Assembly: GCA_937959285.1 (NCBI GenBank)
Contig: CALGAR010000090.1
Coordinates: 34,051-98,050 of the forward strand
Direction: 5' to 3'
Length of the DNA: 64,000 nt
Origin: an uncultured Bryobacterales bacterium
GTDB taxonomy: Bacteria > Acidobacteriota > Terriglobia > Bryobacterales > Bryobacteraceae
A model generated the notes under the pieces. That model saw nothing but the letters and a program-made list of their open reading frames with translations, made no database searches and had not been told where the DNA came from. The position numbers and the translations under genes are program-made. Shown in pieces: positions 8,863-17,958 of this stretch (position 1 is the first letter of the stretch; each line of letters begins with the position of its first letter).

Positions 8863-10056
8863 ATGGAATTCTACATCATCACCCTCGTGAAGGCCGCACT
8901 GATCGCCTTCGTGTTGCTTACTGCCGCGGCGTACCTGGTATGGTTGGAGCGAAAGGTTCTCGCACACATCCAGCTCCGCCTCGGTCCCTCGCGCGTGGGA
9001 CCTCACGGACTGCTTCAGCCGCTGGCCGACGCGGTAAAGCTGCTTACCAAGGAAGACTTGATTCCGCGGGACGCGCACAAGCCCTTCTACCTCCTCGCCC
9101 CGCTCCTGGCCGTTTCCCTCTCCCTGATTTCCATCTCCGTCATCCCGTTCGGTCCTGAAGTTGAGATTTTCGGCTACCGCACGTACCTCCAGTTGACAGA
9201 CTTGAGCATCGGCGTGCTCGTCGTCCTGGCTGTATCGTCCCTGAGCGTGTACGGCGTCGCGCTTGCCGGATGGGCTTCAAACAGCAAATACTCGTTGCTC
9301 GGCGGACTTCGCAGCTCGGCGCAGATGGTGAGCTACGAGCTGCCTCTCGCCATCACGGTTGCAGCCCCGCTGTTGCTGGCCAACACCCTGAGCTTTCGCG
9401 AGCTCGTTGATTCCCAGGCCGGCTACTACTTCGGCATCATCCCCCGCTGGAACATTTTCCAGCTCCCGATGCCCCAGATCTTCGGCTTCATCATCTTTTT
9501 GATTGCAGCGTTCGCCGAGACCAACCGCGTCCCCTTCGACCTGCCGGAAGCCGAAAACGAACTGGTCGCAGGCTTCCACACGGAATACAGCAGTATGAAG
9601 TTCGCGGCGTTCTTCACAGCCGAATACATCAACATCATGACGATCTGCTGTGTGGCCACGCTGTTGTTCCTCGGCGGGTGGCAGCCGCTCTTCCCTGCGC
9701 AATATGGTTCAGACTTTGTCCCTGTCCTGGTGAACCTCGGCGCGGCCGCCGTTGCGCTGTACCACGGTTTGAATCCGGCGAGGCCCAAGGACCGGTTGAC
9801 GTTGCCCGTCGTAGCCGCCGTCTTCGCGGGGATTGCTCTTCTGTTCCTGGTGCCTTTCCTGAAGCCGATTCTGGTTCCGCTGTTCTGGTTTGCTACCAAG
9901 ACCGGCCTTCTGGTCTTTGTATTTATCTGGGTGCGAGGAACGCTGCCTCGATTCCGCTACGACCAGCTCATGAAGTTCGCCTGGACGTTTCTCTTCCCGG
10001 TGGCGCTTCTCAACCTGCTGGCGACCAGCTTCCTTGTCGCAGTGACTAGCAAGTAA
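8863..10056 (+). CDS. nuoH: NADH-quinone oxidoreductase subunit H
   Basis: The ND1-type membrane subunit (397 residues, about eight to nine helices) linking the peripheral and membrane arms. The conserved cytoplasmic loop FAETNRVPFDLPEAENELV, with its acidic residues near the quinone chamber, is intact. So are the N-terminal quinone-tunnel helix and RLGPSRVGPHGLLQPLADAVK. TAAGGA precedes the ATG. Two bases separate its stop from nuoJ, leaving no room for nuoI, which is the usual neighbour. Confidence 0.97.
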   Translation: MEFYIITLVKAALIAFVLLTAAAYLVWLERKVLAHIQLRLGPSRVGPHGLLQPLADAVKLLTKEDLIPRDAHKPFYLLAPLLAVSLSLISISVIPFGPEVEIFGYRTYLQLTDLSIGVLVVLAVSSLSVYGVALAGWASNSKYSLLGGLRSSAQMVSYELPLAITVAAPLLLANTLSFRELVDSQAGYYFGIIPRWNIFQLPMPQIFGFIIFLIAAFAETNRVPFDLPEAENELVAGFHTEYSSMKFAAFFTAEYINIMTICCVATLLFLGGWQPLFPAQYGSDFVPVLVNLGAAAVALYHGLNPARPKDRLTLPVVAAVFAGIALLFLVPFLKPILVPLFWFATKTGLLVFVFIWVRGTLPRFRYDQLMKFAWTFLFPVALLNLLATSFLVAVTSK

Positions 10057-10058
10057 AA

Positions 10059-10556
10059 ATGGACGCGATACTCTTCCTCATCTTCGCAACCATCGCCGTC
10101 TTATGCGCGATCAACCTTGTTGTGCAGAAGCACCCGATTTCGAGCGCTCTGTCTCTGATCGGCGTCATGGCGTCGCTCGCCGTGCTGTATCTGCTCCTTG
10201 GCGGCGAGTTTCTGGCGGCGGTGCAACTTATCGTCTACGCCGGCGCAATCATGGTGCTTTTTGTGTTCGTCATCATGTTGTTGAACGCCGGCGCGGAACG
10301 GCGGTCGAATCGATCCCTGATGGCCACGCTGTTCGGAGTCCCGCTGCTGGCCGCTTTTCTGGCGCTGGTCGCCTACGTCATCCAGCGCGGCCTGCCGCCG
10401 ACGGAAGGCGTCTACTTTGGCGGATTTACTCAGGGGACCCCGCGCGCGATCGGCCGCGTGCTGTTTACCCAGTACCTCCTGCCCTTTGAGGTGACGTCGG
10501 TCCTTATCCTCATCGCCATCATCGGCGCGGTTGTGCTGGCCCGGAAGGAGATCTGA
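10059..10556 (+). CDS. nuoJ: NADH-quinone oxidoreductase subunit J
   Basis: The ND6-type membrane subunit (165 residues, five helices). The conserved helix-3 segment LIVYAGAIMVLFVFVIMLLN, whose pi-bulge is tied to coupling, is present at about residues 58-77. The N-terminal NLVVQKHPISSALSLI is also typical. It begins 2 bases after nuoH and lies 5 bases ahead of nuoK. An AAGTAAAA stretch is the only ribosome-binding cue, so translation is probably coupled to nuoH. Confidence 0.95.
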   Translation: MDAILFLIFATIAVLCAINLVVQKHPISSALSLIGVMASLAVLYLLLGGEFLAAVQLIVYAGAIMVLFVFVIMLLNAGAERRSNRSLMATLFGVPLLAAFLALVAYVIQRGLPPTEGVYFGGFTQGTPRAIGRVLFTQYLLPFEVTSVLILIAIIGAVVLARKEI

Positions 10557-10561
10557 CAACG

Positions 10562-10879
10562 ATGCAGAGCATGACGAGTGTTCCGCTGTCGTGGTACCTG
10601 ATCCTGAGCGCGATTCTGTTCGCCCTCGGCGTCGCCGGATTTGTCATCCGGCGTAACCTGATTACCGTGTTCATGTCGATCGAACTGATGCTGAACGCGG
10701 TGAACCTGTCGTTTATCACGTTTTCGTATCAGTTGAAGCAGGTGGACGGGCACATCTTTTCCTTCTTCGTGATGGTCGTGGCCGCCGCGGAAGCCGCGGT
10801 CGGCCTGGCGATTATCCTGGCGATATTCAGGAACCGTTCCTCGCTGCAGATCGACGACATCAGCTCGATGAAGTATTAA
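10562..10879 (+). CDS. nuoK: NADH-quinone oxidoreductase subunit K
   Basis: The ND4L-type subunit (105 residues, three helices). Both buried glutamates of the proton path are visible, one in FMSIELMLNAVNL and the other in AAAEAAVGLAI. The family core begins at PLSWYLILSAILF, so a start at the second Met (three codons on) is also possible. It is flanked by gaps of 5 and 4 bases. Confidence 0.96.
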   Translation: MQSMTSVPLSWYLILSAILFALGVAGFVIRRNLITVFMSIELMLNAVNLSFITFSYQLKQVDGHIFSFFVMVVAAAEAAVGLAIILAIFRNRSSLQIDDISSMKY

Positions 10880-10883
10880 CCCG

Positions 10884-12734
10884 ATGCATCATCTCTGGCT
10901 CATTCCCACAATTCCTCTTGCCGGCTCCATGATCAATCTGCTGTTTGGCCGGCGCTTGCCGAAGATTGCCGTAAGCGGGGTGGCGATCGGCTCGGTGCTT
11001 CTTTCTTTTCTCTGGGTCCTCAACGTATTGAGCGGCCTTGGGGGCCTGGAAGAGGCACACATCGAGCGGTACTTCACCTGGATCCAGAGCGGCGACTTCA
11101 ACGTCGGCTTTGACCTCATGGTTGACCGCCTTACGGCCGTGATGCTGCTTGTGGTGACCGGCATTGGCCTCCTGATCCACATCTACTCCTCGGGCTACAT
11201 GGCGCATGAAGAAGGATTTTCCAGGTTCTTTGCCTACCTGAACCTGTTCATGTTCTTCATGTTGATCCTGGTGCTGGCGGCGAACTACCTGGTTCTCTTC
11301 GTTGGCTGGGAGGGTGTCGGCCTTTGCAGTTACCTCCTCATCGGTTTCTACTACCTGAAGAAAAGCGCTGGGGATGCCGGCAAGAAAGCGTTCATCGTCA
11401 ACCGTGTTGGCGACTTTGGCTTCTCTCTGGCGATGTTCCTCATCGTCGTCACGTTCGGGACGCTCGACTTCGCCCGCGTGTTTGCTCAGGCGAAAGACAT
11501 GCCGGTCGAAGCCGGCGTTGGAACGCTTACCGTGATCTGCCTGCTGCTGCTGCTCGGCGCAACTGGTAAATCCGCCCAGGTGCCTCTTTACGTCTGGCTG
11601 CCGGATGCGATGGAAGGCCCCACTCCGGTCTCCGCCCTGATCCACGCAGCGACGATGGTCACCGCGGGCGTCTACATGGTGGCGCGCTCTTCCGTCCTTT
11701 ACCTGAAGGCGCCGCTCGCGATGGATGCGGTAGCGATCATCGGGCTGGTTACAGCCGTGCTCGCGGCCACGATCGGCCTTGCGCAGAACGATATCAAGAA
11801 AGTATTTGCCTATTCCACGGTTTCGCAGCTCGGGTACATGTTCCTGGCGCTGGGCGTTGGCGCCTTCTCTGCCGGAATTTTCCACGTAGTCACGCACGCC
11901 TTCTTCAAGGCGCTCCTCTTCCTTGGCGCTGGCAGCGTCATTCACGCGCTGGAAGGCGAACAAGACATGCGGCTTATGGGCGGGCTCAGGTCGAAGATTC
12001 CGGTCACGTTCGCGACGATCTTCTGCGCGGCGGTCGCGATCGCTGGCGTACCGCCCTTCTCGGGCTTCCATAGCAAGGACGAAATCCTGCTGGCGGCGCA
12101 CCATCACGCGCCCTGGATGTACTGGGTTGGCGTTGTCACCGCGGGCATGACCGCCTTCTACGTCTTCCGCGCAATCTTCATGACGTTCTTTGGCTCCTAT
12201 CGGGGCCATCATCACCCGCACGAATCGCCTTGGGTGATGCTTGGACCGCTGTGCATTCTCGCGCTGCTTTCGCTCGGCGGCGGCTACATCCACATTCCGC
12301 ACTTTCTTGAACCGCTGTTCCCGCTCGCCGAGAGCGCGCATGAGTCAACCTTGGTCTACATTTCTGTAGCGGCCGGCCTTGCGGGCATCGGACTGGCGTG
12401 GCTGATGTACGTCGCCCAGCCCGGGCTACCCGATGCGATTTCCAGATCTTTCCGCGGTCTGTACACGCTGGTCTACAACAAATACTTTGTCGACGAAATC
12501 TACGATGCGGTGATCGTTCACCCGCTTCGGGACGGATCCCGGTCGGTGCTGTGGAAGGGCATCGACGAGGGCGTGATTGACAACGTAGTCAACGGAGTCG
12601 GACGCAGCGCCCGCAACGTTGGCAGTGTGCTGCGCGTGATGCAGTCCGGTTATATCCGAAGCTACGCCACCTGGGTGGTCCTGGGGTCGGTGATTGTCGT
12701 GGCCGCCATCAGTTTTCTGGGAGGTAGCCGCTAG
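10884..12734 (+). CDS. nuoL: NADH-quinone oxidoreductase subunit L
   Basis: The ND5-type, distal antiporter-like subunit (616 residues), with about fifteen or sixteen helices and a C-terminal lateral helix ending near residue 610. Conserved proton-channel elements are GWEGVGLCSYLLIGF (with the key Glu), LPDAMEGPTPVSALIHAATM and the Lys-bearing segments that follow. It is directly joined to nuoM: the stop at 12732-12734 is followed at once by the nuoM ATG. Confidence 0.97.
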   Translation: MHHLWLIPTIPLAGSMINLLFGRRLPKIAVSGVAIGSVLLSFLWVLNVLSGLGGLEEAHIERYFTWIQSGDFNVGFDLMVDRLTAVMLLVVTGIGLLIHIYSSGYMAHEEGFSRFFAYLNLFMFFMLILVLAANYLVLFVGWEGVGLCSYLLIGFYYLKKSAGDAGKKAFIVNRVGDFGFSLAMFLIVVTFGTLDFARVFAQAKDMPVEAGVGTLTVICLLLLLGATGKSAQVPLYVWLPDAMEGPTPVSALIHAATMVTAGVYMVARSSVLYLKAPLAMDAVAIIGLVTAVLAATIGLAQNDIKKVFAYSTVSQLGYMFLALGVGAFSAGIFHVVTHAFFKALLFLGAGSVIHALEGEQDMRLMGGLRSKIPVTFATIFCAAVAIAGVPPFSGFHSKDEILLAAHHHAPWMYWVGVVTAGMTAFYVFRAIFMTFFGSYRGHHHPHESPWVMLGPLCILALLSLGGGYIHIPHFLEPLFPLAESAHESTLVYISVAAGLAGIGLAWLMYVAQPGLPDAISRSFRGLYTLVYNKYFVDEIYDAVIVHPLRDGSRSVLWKGIDEGVIDNVVNGVGRSARNVGSVLRVMQSGYIRSYATWVVLGSVIVVAAISFLGGSR

Positions 12735-14276
12735 ATGCTACTGAACATGATCTTGTTTCTGCCGCTGGCGGGGTTCCTCCTGCTGCTCTTCTTTCCGAGG
12801 GAGCAGCGCGGAGCGATCAAGACAACCGCTCTGCTTGTCTCGCTGCTGGTTTTTGTCGCTTCTCTTGGTTTGATACCGGAAGTCCGGAATGCGCCGACGG
12901 CTATGTCCTACGAGACGAACGTCTCGTGGATTGACTACCCGCCGATTCGCTACCACGTCGGCATCGACGGCCTGAGCCTGTGGCTGGTGATTCTGTCAAC
13001 GCTGCTCACGCCGATTACGGTGCTCGTTTCCTGGAACTATATCCAGAAGCGGGTCAAGGAATTCTTCGCGTTCCTGCTACTGCTCGAGTTCGGAATGATT
13101 GGCGTGTTCCTGGCGATGGACCTCTTCCTGTTCTACGTGTTCTTCGAGGTCACGCTGGTTCCGATGTACTTCCTGATCGGAATCTGGGGGCACGACAAGC
13201 GCATCTACGCGGCGGTCAAATTCTTCCTGTACACTCTGGCCGGTTCCGTTCTGATGCTTGCCGCGATCATCTACCTGTACAATCGCGGCGGCACGTTCGA
13301 CTACCCGATTCTGCTGGAAATGCTTCGGAACGGCCGGCTGGCGTTGAGTTCGACGGAGCAGTTCTGGCTCTTCATGGCGTTTTTCTTCGCCTTTGCCGTG
13401 AAGGTGCCGCTGTTCCCGCTGCATACGTGGCTGCCGGACGCGCACGGTGAGGCGCCGACGGCCGGATCGATTATCCTGGCATCGGTTCTGCTGAAGATGG
13501 GAACCTACGGCTTGGTTCGTTTCTGTTTGCCGATGTTCCCGGGCGCCGCGCGCGACAATGCTCCCTGGATCGTTGCGCTGGCGATCACTGGCATCATCTA
13601 CGGCGCGCTGGTCGCGATGATTCAGCCGAATATGAAGCGGCTGGTCGCGTACTCTTCGGTAAGCCACCTCGGTTTTGTCGTACTCGGAATTTTCTCTTTC
13701 AACCAGCTCGCGCTTGATGGCGCGGTCTACCAGATGCTGAATCACGGCGTCTCCACCGGCGCGCTCTTCATGCTCGTCGGTTACCTCTATGAGCGCCGGC
13801 ACTCGCTGGAGATTGCGGACTACGGCGGGGTGGCAACCCCGGCTCCGTTCCTGTCGGCGATGTTCATGATCACAATGCTGGCGAGCGTCGGACTCCCAAC
13901 CTTGAACAACTTCGTCGGCGAATTTCTGGTGCTCCAGGGCGCTGCCCAAGTCAACTTCACCTGGGCGGTATTCGCCGCGGTAGGTGTGATTCTTTCAGCA
14001 GTCTACATGTTGTGGATGTACCAGCGGACGTTCTTCGGCGAGGTCTCGGAGGAGCTCCGAAGCCATATGCACGATCTCTCGCCCCGAGAATGGGCGACGA
14101 TCATTCCGCTGGTCGTGCTGATGATCTGGATGGGCACGGGCACGCAGACCTTCCTCCCGGTCATCAGCGCGTCAAACGAGCGCACGCTGGAGCAAACGAA
14201 AACGAATGTGGAGTTTCAGGTGAACGCGAGCCCCAGTCTCTCTTCTCAGGTAAAGGAGCTTCTGAATGTCCGCTAG
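12735..14276 (+). CDS. nuoM: NADH-quinone oxidoreductase subunit M
   Basis: The ND4-type antiporter-like subunit (513 residues). The channel Glu is in LLLLEFGMIGVFLAMD (about 115-130), and the conserved LFPLHTWLPDAHGEAPTAGS and IQPNMKRLVAYSSVSHLGFV segments are intact. The gene begins directly after the nuoL stop and its last 11 bases overlap the beginning of nuoN, so nuoL, nuoM and nuoN are probably translationally coupled. The C-terminal tail (about 480-513) is soluble and poorly conserved. Confidence 0.97.
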   Translation: MLLNMILFLPLAGFLLLLFFPREQRGAIKTTALLVSLLVFVASLGLIPEVRNAPTAMSYETNVSWIDYPPIRYHVGIDGLSLWLVILSTLLTPITVLVSWNYIQKRVKEFFAFLLLLEFGMIGVFLAMDLFLFYVFFEVTLVPMYFLIGIWGHDKRIYAAVKFFLYTLAGSVLMLAAIIYLYNRGGTFDYPILLEMLRNGRLALSSTEQFWLFMAFFFAFAVKVPLFPLHTWLPDAHGEAPTAGSIILASVLLKMGTYGLVRFCLPMFPGAARDNAPWIVALAITGIIYGALVAMIQPNMKRLVAYSSVSHLGFVVLGIFSFNQLALDGAVYQMLNHGVSTGALFMLVGYLYERRHSLEIADYGGVATPAPFLSAMFMITMLASVGLPTLNNFVGEFLVLQGAAQVNFTWAVFAAVGVILSAVYMLWMYQRTFFGEVSEELRSHMHDLSPREWATIIPLVVLMIWMGTGTQTFLPVISASNERTLEQTKTNVEFQVNASPSLSSQVKELLNVR

Positions 14277-15732
14277 CTTCTTGCCAACGGGAGTAGAGTA
14301 TATACGCCTCCTCCCCGAGATCATCCTCGCCATCTTCGGGACCGTCGTGATGATGGCGAGCCCGCTCCGTCCCAAGGAAAGCCGGAATTTTCTTTATACC
14401 CTTACACTCATCGGCCTGGTCGCGGCGCTATGGGCCTCCATTGCCGCCTACGCCAGCCCGGGAACGGCGTTTCAGGGCATGGTGATTATCGACGGGTTCG
14501 GGACGTTTTTCCGTGTCCTGGTGATCGGCGTCGGCATCCTGACGATCCTCATCTCTCACCAGTACCTAACGCGGGAGCGAGCCGAGCCCGGCGAGTACTA
14601 TTCCCTACTTCTGCTGTCTGTTCTTGGCCAGTGTGTCATGGTGACGGCCAATGAGCTGATCATGCTCTTCATCGGCCTTGAAGTTTCGTCCATCGCCAGC
14701 TACGTCATGGCCGGATATTTGCGGCATGACCGGCGCAACAACGAATCCGCACTGAAGTATTTTCTGCTGGGGTCGTTCGCGACGGCGTTCCTGCTGTATG
14801 GCGTGGCATGGATCTACGGAATCACCGGAACCACGAATCTCGCGGAAGTCCGCGCGGCGCTCCTGACGCCCGGCCTCGCTCCGACTGGCATGCTGGCCAG
14901 TGCCGCTGCCGCTTTGATGTTTATCGGCTTCGCGTTCAAGGTTTCAGCGGCGCCTTTTCATGTGTGGGCCCCTGACGTCTACCAGGGCGCTCCGGCCCCG
15001 GTAGCCGCTTTCCTCTCGGCAGGCCCCAAAGCCGCAGCGTTCGCGATCCTCCTGCGTGTCTACATGACAGCTTTCGAGCCGCTCGCGGATCGCTGGGAAC
15101 CCATTCTGTGGCTGTCCGCGCTGCTCACCATGGTGATCGGAAACTTCGCCGCCCTTACGCAAACGAACATCAAGCGCCTGCTCGCGTACAGCTCGGTGGC
15201 GCACGCCGGTTACGTTATGGTCGCGGTCACGACGAACACGGAGATGGGAACGGCAGCCGCCATGTTCTACTTGGCCTCCTACGCCTTCATGAACATCGGT
15301 GCGTTTGCGGTGGTTGCCCACATTTCCCGGCAGGGTGAGAAGTACGTGCAGATTCAGGATCTGGCGGGTCTCGGAGTGCGGCAACCGCTGACGGCGGCCC
15401 TGCTGTCTGTGTTCATGCTGTCGCTGATCGGCGTTCCGCTGACGGCCGGGTTCTTTGGGAAGTTCTACATCTTCAAAGCTGCGCTGGATGCGAATCTGGT
15501 GTGGCTCACCGTGCTGGGACTTCTGAACAGTGCGGTTGCAGCCTACTACTACCTGCGGGTCATCGTCGTGATGTACATGCAGGAACCGGTGGAAAGCACC
15601 AACTCGCTGCCGCCGCTTCCGACCGGGCTTAAGGCGACCCTGTGGGGCGCCGCAGCCGGAACATTCCTCCTTGGAATCTTCCCTTCCCTCGTGCTCGATT
15701 TCGCCGGGCGGTCAGCTGCGCTGGTGAAATAG
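14266..15732 (+). CDS. nuoN: NADH-quinone oxidoreductase subunit N
   Basis: The ND2-type antiporter-like subunit (488 residues, about fourteen helices) closing the operon. Diagnostic segments are FIGLEVSSIASYVMAGY (channel Glu), FKVSAAPFHVWAPDVYQGAP and LTQTNIKRLLAYSSVAHAGY. The ATG lies inside the last codons of nuoM (11-base overlap), with AAAGGAG just upstream in the nuoM coding sequence. A strong hairpin follows the stop by about 11 bases and ends the operon. Confidence 0.97.
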   Translation: MSASFLPTGVEYIRLLPEIILAIFGTVVMMASPLRPKESRNFLYTLTLIGLVAALWASIAAYASPGTAFQGMVIIDGFGTFFRVLVIGVGILTILISHQYLTRERAEPGEYYSLLLLSVLGQCVMVTANELIMLFIGLEVSSIASYVMAGYLRHDRRNNESALKYFLLGSFATAFLLYGVAWIYGITGTTNLAEVRAALLTPGLAPTGMLASAAAALMFIGFAFKVSAAPFHVWAPDVYQGAPAPVAAFLSAGPKAAAFAILLRVYMTAFEPLADRWEPILWLSALLTMVIGNFAALTQTNIKRLLAYSSVAHAGYVMVAVTTNTEMGTAAAMFYLASYAFMNIGAFAVVAHISRQGEKYVQIQDLAGLGVRQPLTAALLSVFMLSLIGVPLTAGFFGKFYIFKAALDANLVWLTVLGLLNSAVAAYYYLRVIVVMYMQEPVESTNSLPPLPTGLKATLWGAAAGTFLLGIFPSLVLDFAGRSAALVK

Positions 15733-15743
15733 CCAGGTTTCGC

Positions 15744-15777
15744 AAGGCCGCGAAGTTTCAACGGATTTCGCGGCCTT
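15744..15777. terminator. Hairpin between convergent nuoN and HAD genes
   Basis: A perfect 11-base-pair inverted repeat, AAGGCCGCGAA at 15744-15754 and TTCGCGGCCTT at 15767-15777, with a 12-base loop, fills the gap between two converging stop codons. There is no clear U-tract on either side, so it may act as a bidirectional terminator only partly, or as an RNA end-stabiliser. The position argues for termination. Confidence 0.6.
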
Positions 15778-15785
15778 CACTCTCC

Positions 15786-16472
15786 TCAGAAGTGCTTCTG
15801 GAGCTCCACGAAGCGTTCCACTCTCACGAATCGCCCTCGACCGTTGATCCGGAGTTCCTGCTGCTCCAGCCCCCATGTGTGAGGGTGAGGCACTAGAACC
15901 GCATTCAGCCCCGCTTCAAGCGCCGGATTGATGTCGGACTTCGGCGAGTTGCCGATCATCCAGCTCCTCTCCGGGTCAAGACCCCGATCCTCGATCAGCT
16001 CCAGATACGACTGCGTATCCTTCTCTTTCACGATGATTGTATGGCTGAAATAGCTGCCAAGGCCGGAGCGATCGATCTTCAGCTTCTGCTCCTCCGGATG
16101 GCCCTTGGTGAAAAGCGTCAGCTCATGACGGTTGGCGAGATACTCGAGCGTTTCCGCGACACCGTCGATCAACTCGATGGGCTGCTCCAGGATACGCTCG
16201 GCGAGAGACATCACTTTGTCGAGGTCGTCTTCCCGGATCTCCCGTTCCGCCAGCCGCTCGTAGCAAAGCCTCAGGTTGCGGCCAAAATTCAGAGAGCCGT
16301 AGCCGTGAATCTTGATGTTCGCCAGCTCGATCTCATCGAGGACGGCGCGTATTTCGGCCGGCGTCAGGGTCGAGTGCGACAGGAAGTCGCAGAACTCGGA
16401 AAAGGCCCGCTCGAAGTAAATATTGTTCTCCCAGAGTGTGTCGTCCGCATCGACGATCAGGTGCTGCTGCAT
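15786..16472 (-). CDS. HAD-superfamily hydrolase
   Basis: A cytoplasmic phosphatase-like protein of 228 residues. HAD motif I is VDADDTLWEN (nucleophile Asp8, acid/base Asp10). Motif II lies in LTLFTKG, the motif III lysine follows, and motif IV is MIGNSPKSDINPALEAG. The helical cap between about 15 and 90 is of the subfamily I type seen in YjjG-like nucleotidases. The substrate cannot be deduced. It is downstream of, and on the same strand as, the Lon-substrate-binding-domain gene (12-base gap) and probably shares its transcript. Confidence 0.85.
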   Translation of the reverse strand: MQQHLIVDADDTLWENNIYFERAFSEFCDFLSHSTLTPAEIRAVLDEIELANIKIHGYGSLNFGRNLRLCYERLAEREIREDDLDKVMSLAERILEQPIELIDGVAETLEYLANRHELTLFTKGHPEEQKLKIDRSGLGSYFSHTIIVKEKDTQSYLELIEDRGLDPERSWMIGNSPKSDINPALEAGLNAVLVPHPHTWGLEQQELRINGRGRFVRVERFVELQKHF

Positions 16473-16484
16473 TGTCTCTTCAGT

Positions 16485-17111
16485 TTAGTTTTGGTTGCGT
16501 CCGCGGCCGTGCCCGTTGAACGGCGCCGTCCGGCGCACCTGTGCCACGTAGCGCGCTCTGGCGACGTAGGCGGGCACCCGCTCCGCAAGCATTTTCAGGC
16601 GCTCAGCCTCGGATCTGGACCGCAGGAGAACCTGCAGAAAGTCGAGGTCAGGCAGGACTTGAGCAAGTTGAAAGCTGAGTTGGGGATCGTCGAGCTCGGG
16701 TTCGGGCCCCTGCTCGCTTACGGCATCTCGAAGCGCAAGACATGCGGAGAGAGCATGATCCTTCAGTTGAGGCGGAGGATCCGTAAAATCGTCGTCATCG
16801 AAGATTTCAACGCTGGCTCGTATGTAAGGCTTCTCATCGTCCAGCGTCCGGATTTCGAAGCGCCGCCGGCCGCGGGTCAGGATATCCAGCCGCCCGTCTT
16901 CATACCGCCTCGTAATCATCTCCACCGTTGCCGTGCAGCCTACGTTGACAATGCCTTGCTCACGGGCGAGCACGATTCCGAACTCACTCTGCGCCGCCAT
17001 GACATCAGCCACGAGCTGCTTGTACCGCTCTTCAAAGATGTGAAGCGCCAGGGAAGCGCGCGGGAATAGCACAACTTCCAGCGGAAACAGCGGTAGCAGC
17101 TCCCCCTGCAT
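16485..17111 (-). CDS. LON peptidase substrate-binding (LONB) domain protein
   Basis: A stand-alone N-terminal domain of Lon protease (208 residues) without ATPase or peptidase modules. The typical opening LPLFPLEVVLFPRASLALHI is followed by FEERYKQL, and the mid-domain GRRRFEIRTLDDEKPYIRA matches the family. Such proteins are widespread, but their role is not established. An in-frame ATG 21 bases upstream would add seven residues. I chose the start that places the LPLFPL motif near the N-terminus. Neither start has a convincing Shine-Dalgarno sequence. Confidence 0.85.
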   Translation of the reverse strand: MQGELLPLFPLEVVLFPRASLALHIFEERYKQLVADVMAAQSEFGIVLAREQGIVNVGCTATVEMITRRYEDGRLDILTRGRRRFEIRTLDDEKPYIRASVEIFDDDDFTDPPPQLKDHALSACLALRDAVSEQGPEPELDDPQLSFQLAQVLPDLDFLQVLLRSRSEAERLKMLAERVPAYVARARYVAQVRRTAPFNGHGRGRNQN

Positions 17112-17160
17112 GCTACCATTATGGCTTCTCATACCCTGCCGGGCAATTTACAGCAAAGGC

Positions 17161-17958
17161 ATGCAAATCGCTGACAAAGTCGTTCTTATTACAGGAGCGT
17201 CCGAGGGTATTGGAGCAGCCTGTGCGGCGTCCTTTGGCCGTCGAGGGGCCCGGCTGTCTCTGGTTGCACGATCCGAAGCAAAACTGAAGCAGGCTGCCGA
17301 CGAAGCCGGAACCAAAGACGCACTGATCGTTGCGGGCGACGTGACCTCCGACGAGGACCGAAAGCGCATCGTCGATCGAACGCTCGAGCGCTTCGGCCGG
17401 ATTGACATCCTCATCAACAACGCGGGCGTCGGGCTTTACGCCCCCTCCTGGGAGGCTCCGTTCGACCAGCTCCGCAGCATGATGGAGGTGAATTTCTTCG
17501 CCACTGTCGCGATGACGCAGCTTGTGGTTCCGCAGATGAAACGGCAGGGCGGCGGCTGCATCGTCAACGTGTCTTCCATCGCGGGACAGATCGCTCTCCC
17601 ATGGTTCACGCTCTATTCGGCATCGAAATACGCGCTGGGCGCGTTCACCCGCGGCCTCCGAATGGAGCTGAAACACGACAACATTCATGCGATCGAGGTA
17701 TGCCCGGGTTACGTGAAGACTCGCTTTCAGGAGCACGTTCTCGCCGGCAGCCCGCCGGAGGGTGTGCGTAACGCCAGGCGCTTTGCGATTACCGCAGAAA
17801 CCTGTGCCGAGGCGATCGCGCGCGGCGTGGAACGGAATCGGCGTGTGGTCGTCACACCCAGAAGCGGCATTCTTCTGATCGCCCTATCAAAAGCATTCCC
17901 CGCCCTCATGGATTGGCAGCTGGCGCGAATGTACCATAAATTGAAAAGTAACGGATGA
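17161..17958 (+). CDS. Short-chain dehydrogenase/reductase
   Basis: A classical SDR of 265 residues: cofactor loop TGASEGIGAAC near the N-terminus, NNAGVG in the middle, and the catalytic Ser with YSASK (Tyr and Lys). The Gly-rich loop followed by RSEAKL suggests preference for NADP(H), an inference from the basic residue. ATG at 17161 has AAAGG just upstream; an earlier in-frame ATG gives an unlikely hydrophobic extension. Its stop overlaps the start of shikimate kinase (ATGA), so the two are probably co-translated. The C-terminal helix is hydrophobic. The substrate is unknown. Confidence 0.88.
   Translation: MQIADKVVLITGASEGIGAACAASFGRRGARLSLVARSEAKLKQAADEAGTKDALIVAGDVTSDEDRKRIVDRTLERFGRIDILINNAGVGLYAPSWEAPFDQLRSMMEVNFFATVAMTQLVVPQMKRQGGGCIVNVSSIAGQIALPWFTLYSASKYALGAFTRGLRMELKHDNIHAIEVCPGYVKTRFQEHVLAGSPPEGVRNARRFAITAETCAEAIARGVERNRRVVVTPRSGILLIALSKAFPALMDWQLARMYHKLKSNG

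Noticed and set aside
10860..12341. A 493-codon minus-strand frame opposite nuoL
   Set aside because: Extremely charged low-complexity translation, lies wholly inside nuoL, no start signals.
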